From Tetragonia tetragonoides (Eukaryota; Streptophyta; Magnoliopsida; Caryophyllales; Aizoaceae), in the NCBI GenBank assembly GCA_038025085.1, contig CM076154.1, positions 18,636,001-18,700,000 of the forward strand: DNA of 64,000 nucleotides, written 5' to 3'. Every line of letters begins with the position of its first letter. Positions within the stretch are counted from its first letter, which is position 1. Under the pieces are notes generated by a model. It was not told the origin of the DNA, did no database searches, and saw only the letters and a program-made list of their open reading frames with translations. The position numbers and the translations under genes are program-made. Positions 62,420 through 64,000 of this stretch are shown in pieces.

Positions 62420-64000
62420 ATGGTTACTTTGTTATGGATTGCTTTAACGTACGTATGACAGAAGAAATGTGATGCATGTAGACGACACCTAGCCTAATTT
62501 AGAAACTAATTCATCTACAACATAAAAGCGCAGAGAAGCAATTTAAAACAACATGTTTAACTGTAGTCCAACACTTCATCTTCACGTTTGTTACTAAACC
62601 CCTATTTATAGATGCCCCCAGGATGATCCTGCTTAATTATTGTCTTGGCGATCCACGTGTTGAGTCATCAATTATTAGCATTTTGCCTAGATTTCACTAG
62701 AGTTCATTCCATTCCATTCCAATCCAAGGAAAGGACCTCCAATCTAACTCTGACATAACATATTCAACACGTCATTGAATTAGAAGGCTCGATAGTTTAT
62801 TTGTGTTCTGTTTCATGGTAAGGTTTGACAGTCACTCGCACTTATTGCTTTTGCAGATTGATTAGTCAAGGTTTTATGAGCGTGTTCCCTATTACTCCAT
62901 ACAGATTACAGAACAAGGTCCCATATAGTCCAGATTTAGGGTCGCTCCACATACTTGGATTATAATGTATGAACTACAAGCTGAATTTGGATTTAAACTC
63001 TTCAAAAGCTGGTGTTCTTTCCTGACCAATTATCTGGATTTGTTTCTGCAATTTGCAGACAGCAACGTTTCATCAATTTACTCTAGGTTAGTAACCATTT
63101 GACGGTGAAAGAAATACGACTCGAGCAAATCCTTCAAACTCATTTGCTTAAGTAGTTGTAAGAAAAAGCTTGCACAGTATATGTTGTTGTTTAATCTTGA
63201 ATCAGTAGGGGAGCTCATAAACACATGTAGAACATCCCAATGGATAAACAATCAAAGAAGATTGTAGTAAAAACAAATTAGGAAATAGAATAGACAGTAA
63301 TCGACATTTTGATCATATATTGTGTAAGACTATGCATGGTGACATCATCCCAAAGCTCAGGTTATTACCTCAATAATGAGATAAGAGTTCAAATAGCAAT
63401 ATATCAATTGTTATACTATTAGACCTTGTCTGAACTGGGATCAGGAAATCAGCTGGATTATCAAGGAAAGTAAAGGCAAATCGATCTGCTGGAGCCGAGA
63501 CCTTGAAGATGTGTATTGCTGAAGCTGTCTACTGTCTCTGATTGGAAAGGAATTGCTGCAGGAGAAACAGGTTGAAGTTGTTATTGTTAGACGAGTGATG
63601 TCGGTTGTCTGCATCAGAGCCTAGGCACATAAACAGATACTTATTTGATTTTGTAAGCAAGTTGCAGATTTGATACCTTGTTTAGGTGTGATGTATAGGT
63701 CTTTATACTAGTCAGTTGGCTTCTGAGAGTTTGTGTACCCTGAACCTCATATTGTAAAATCCAAATTCATATAGTGAGAGGGAAGTGTGAAAACTGTAGT
63801 AGAATTGTTAAGGATAACCACATTGAAAGAAAAAAGCATAGTGAGATCTCATTATGTAATACCCCCATCTATGTACAAAAGAATTAGCATGGTTCTCCTT
63901 TTTCCCTTTCCTGTCTTCTTTTTTTTTCCTCTTTTTGTTTGACTATTTTTTGTTTCTATGTACAAAACATGATTCCTACAAAGCAGGTAGAACTAACAAC
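62420..64000. other. Non-coding, AT-rich right edge of the window
   Basis: No convincing exon, tRNA or repeat boundary was seen. A slightly GC-richer patch at 63420-63640 contains short open stretches without recognisable features; it could be part of a gene extending outside. Confidence 0.3.

Noticed and set aside
63480..63640. Short open stretch at the right edge as a coding exon
   Set aside because: Only about 20 residues without family features or clear splice borders.

Overview
This is a repeat-rich, AT-rich plant nuclear window, very probably from a eudicot. The supporting signs are long introns, tRNA-derived SINEs, Stowaway/Tourist/CACTA-type small DNA transposons, Helitron-like ends, Ty1/copia, L1-type and RTE-type retrotransposons, and a SABATH methyltransferase family that is specific to plants and some relatives. 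The mix looks compatible with an Amaranthaceae-type genome, but that placement is inference. No intact protein-coding gene could be established.

The backbone is a pair of SABATH (salicylate/benzoate/jasmonate carboxyl methyltransferase-like) gene copies in opposite orientation. Copy A lies on the + strand: TATA box 307, 5' UTR intron, coding exons at 1977-2042, 3417-3845, 14165-14428 and 15149-15508. It carries two in-frame stops. Copy B lies on the - strand: exons at 50534-50106, 44732-44465 and 43953-43453. It lacks those stops but has a frameshift in exon 3, has lost the normal stop codon, and shows no first exon in the window. Homology between A and B continues through introns and the 3' flank, so this is a segmental inverted duplication with about 26.5 kb between the arms. 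The arms carry different insertions, so each serves as an empty-site reference for the other.

Regions: 1-2000, promoter, 5' UTR intron, Tourist-like MITE, minisatellite and a CACTA-type element. 2-16.3 kb, copy A with its 10.3-kb intron 2, filled with a 1.0-kb retroposon, SINEs, MITEs and tandem duplications. 16.3-26.6 kb, AT-rich intergenic sequence with SINEs, 'TTCAGT' MITEs, Helitron-like termini, a hairpin-ended element built of short tandem repeats, and LTR-like sequence. 26.6-29.8 kb, degenerate L1-type LINE. 29.8-35.5 kb, degenerate repeats, a long TA tract, a promoter-like patch, tandem Helitron-like units and a SINE. 35.5-42.8 kb, a defective copia element with both LTRs, inserted in another LINE fragment. 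42.8-52.8 kb, copy B, including a 5'-truncated RTE insertion inside a Stowaway-type MITE. 53.6-55.8 kb, second L1-type LINE of the 26.6-kb family. 55.9-60.8 kb, long, lightly damaged RTE-type LINE. 60.8-64 kb, unassigned sequence with weak hints of a small spliced gene on the - strand.

Nothing here reads as an operon or a coordinated system. The interest lies in the parallel decay of two SABATH paralogs and in well-resolved nested insertions.
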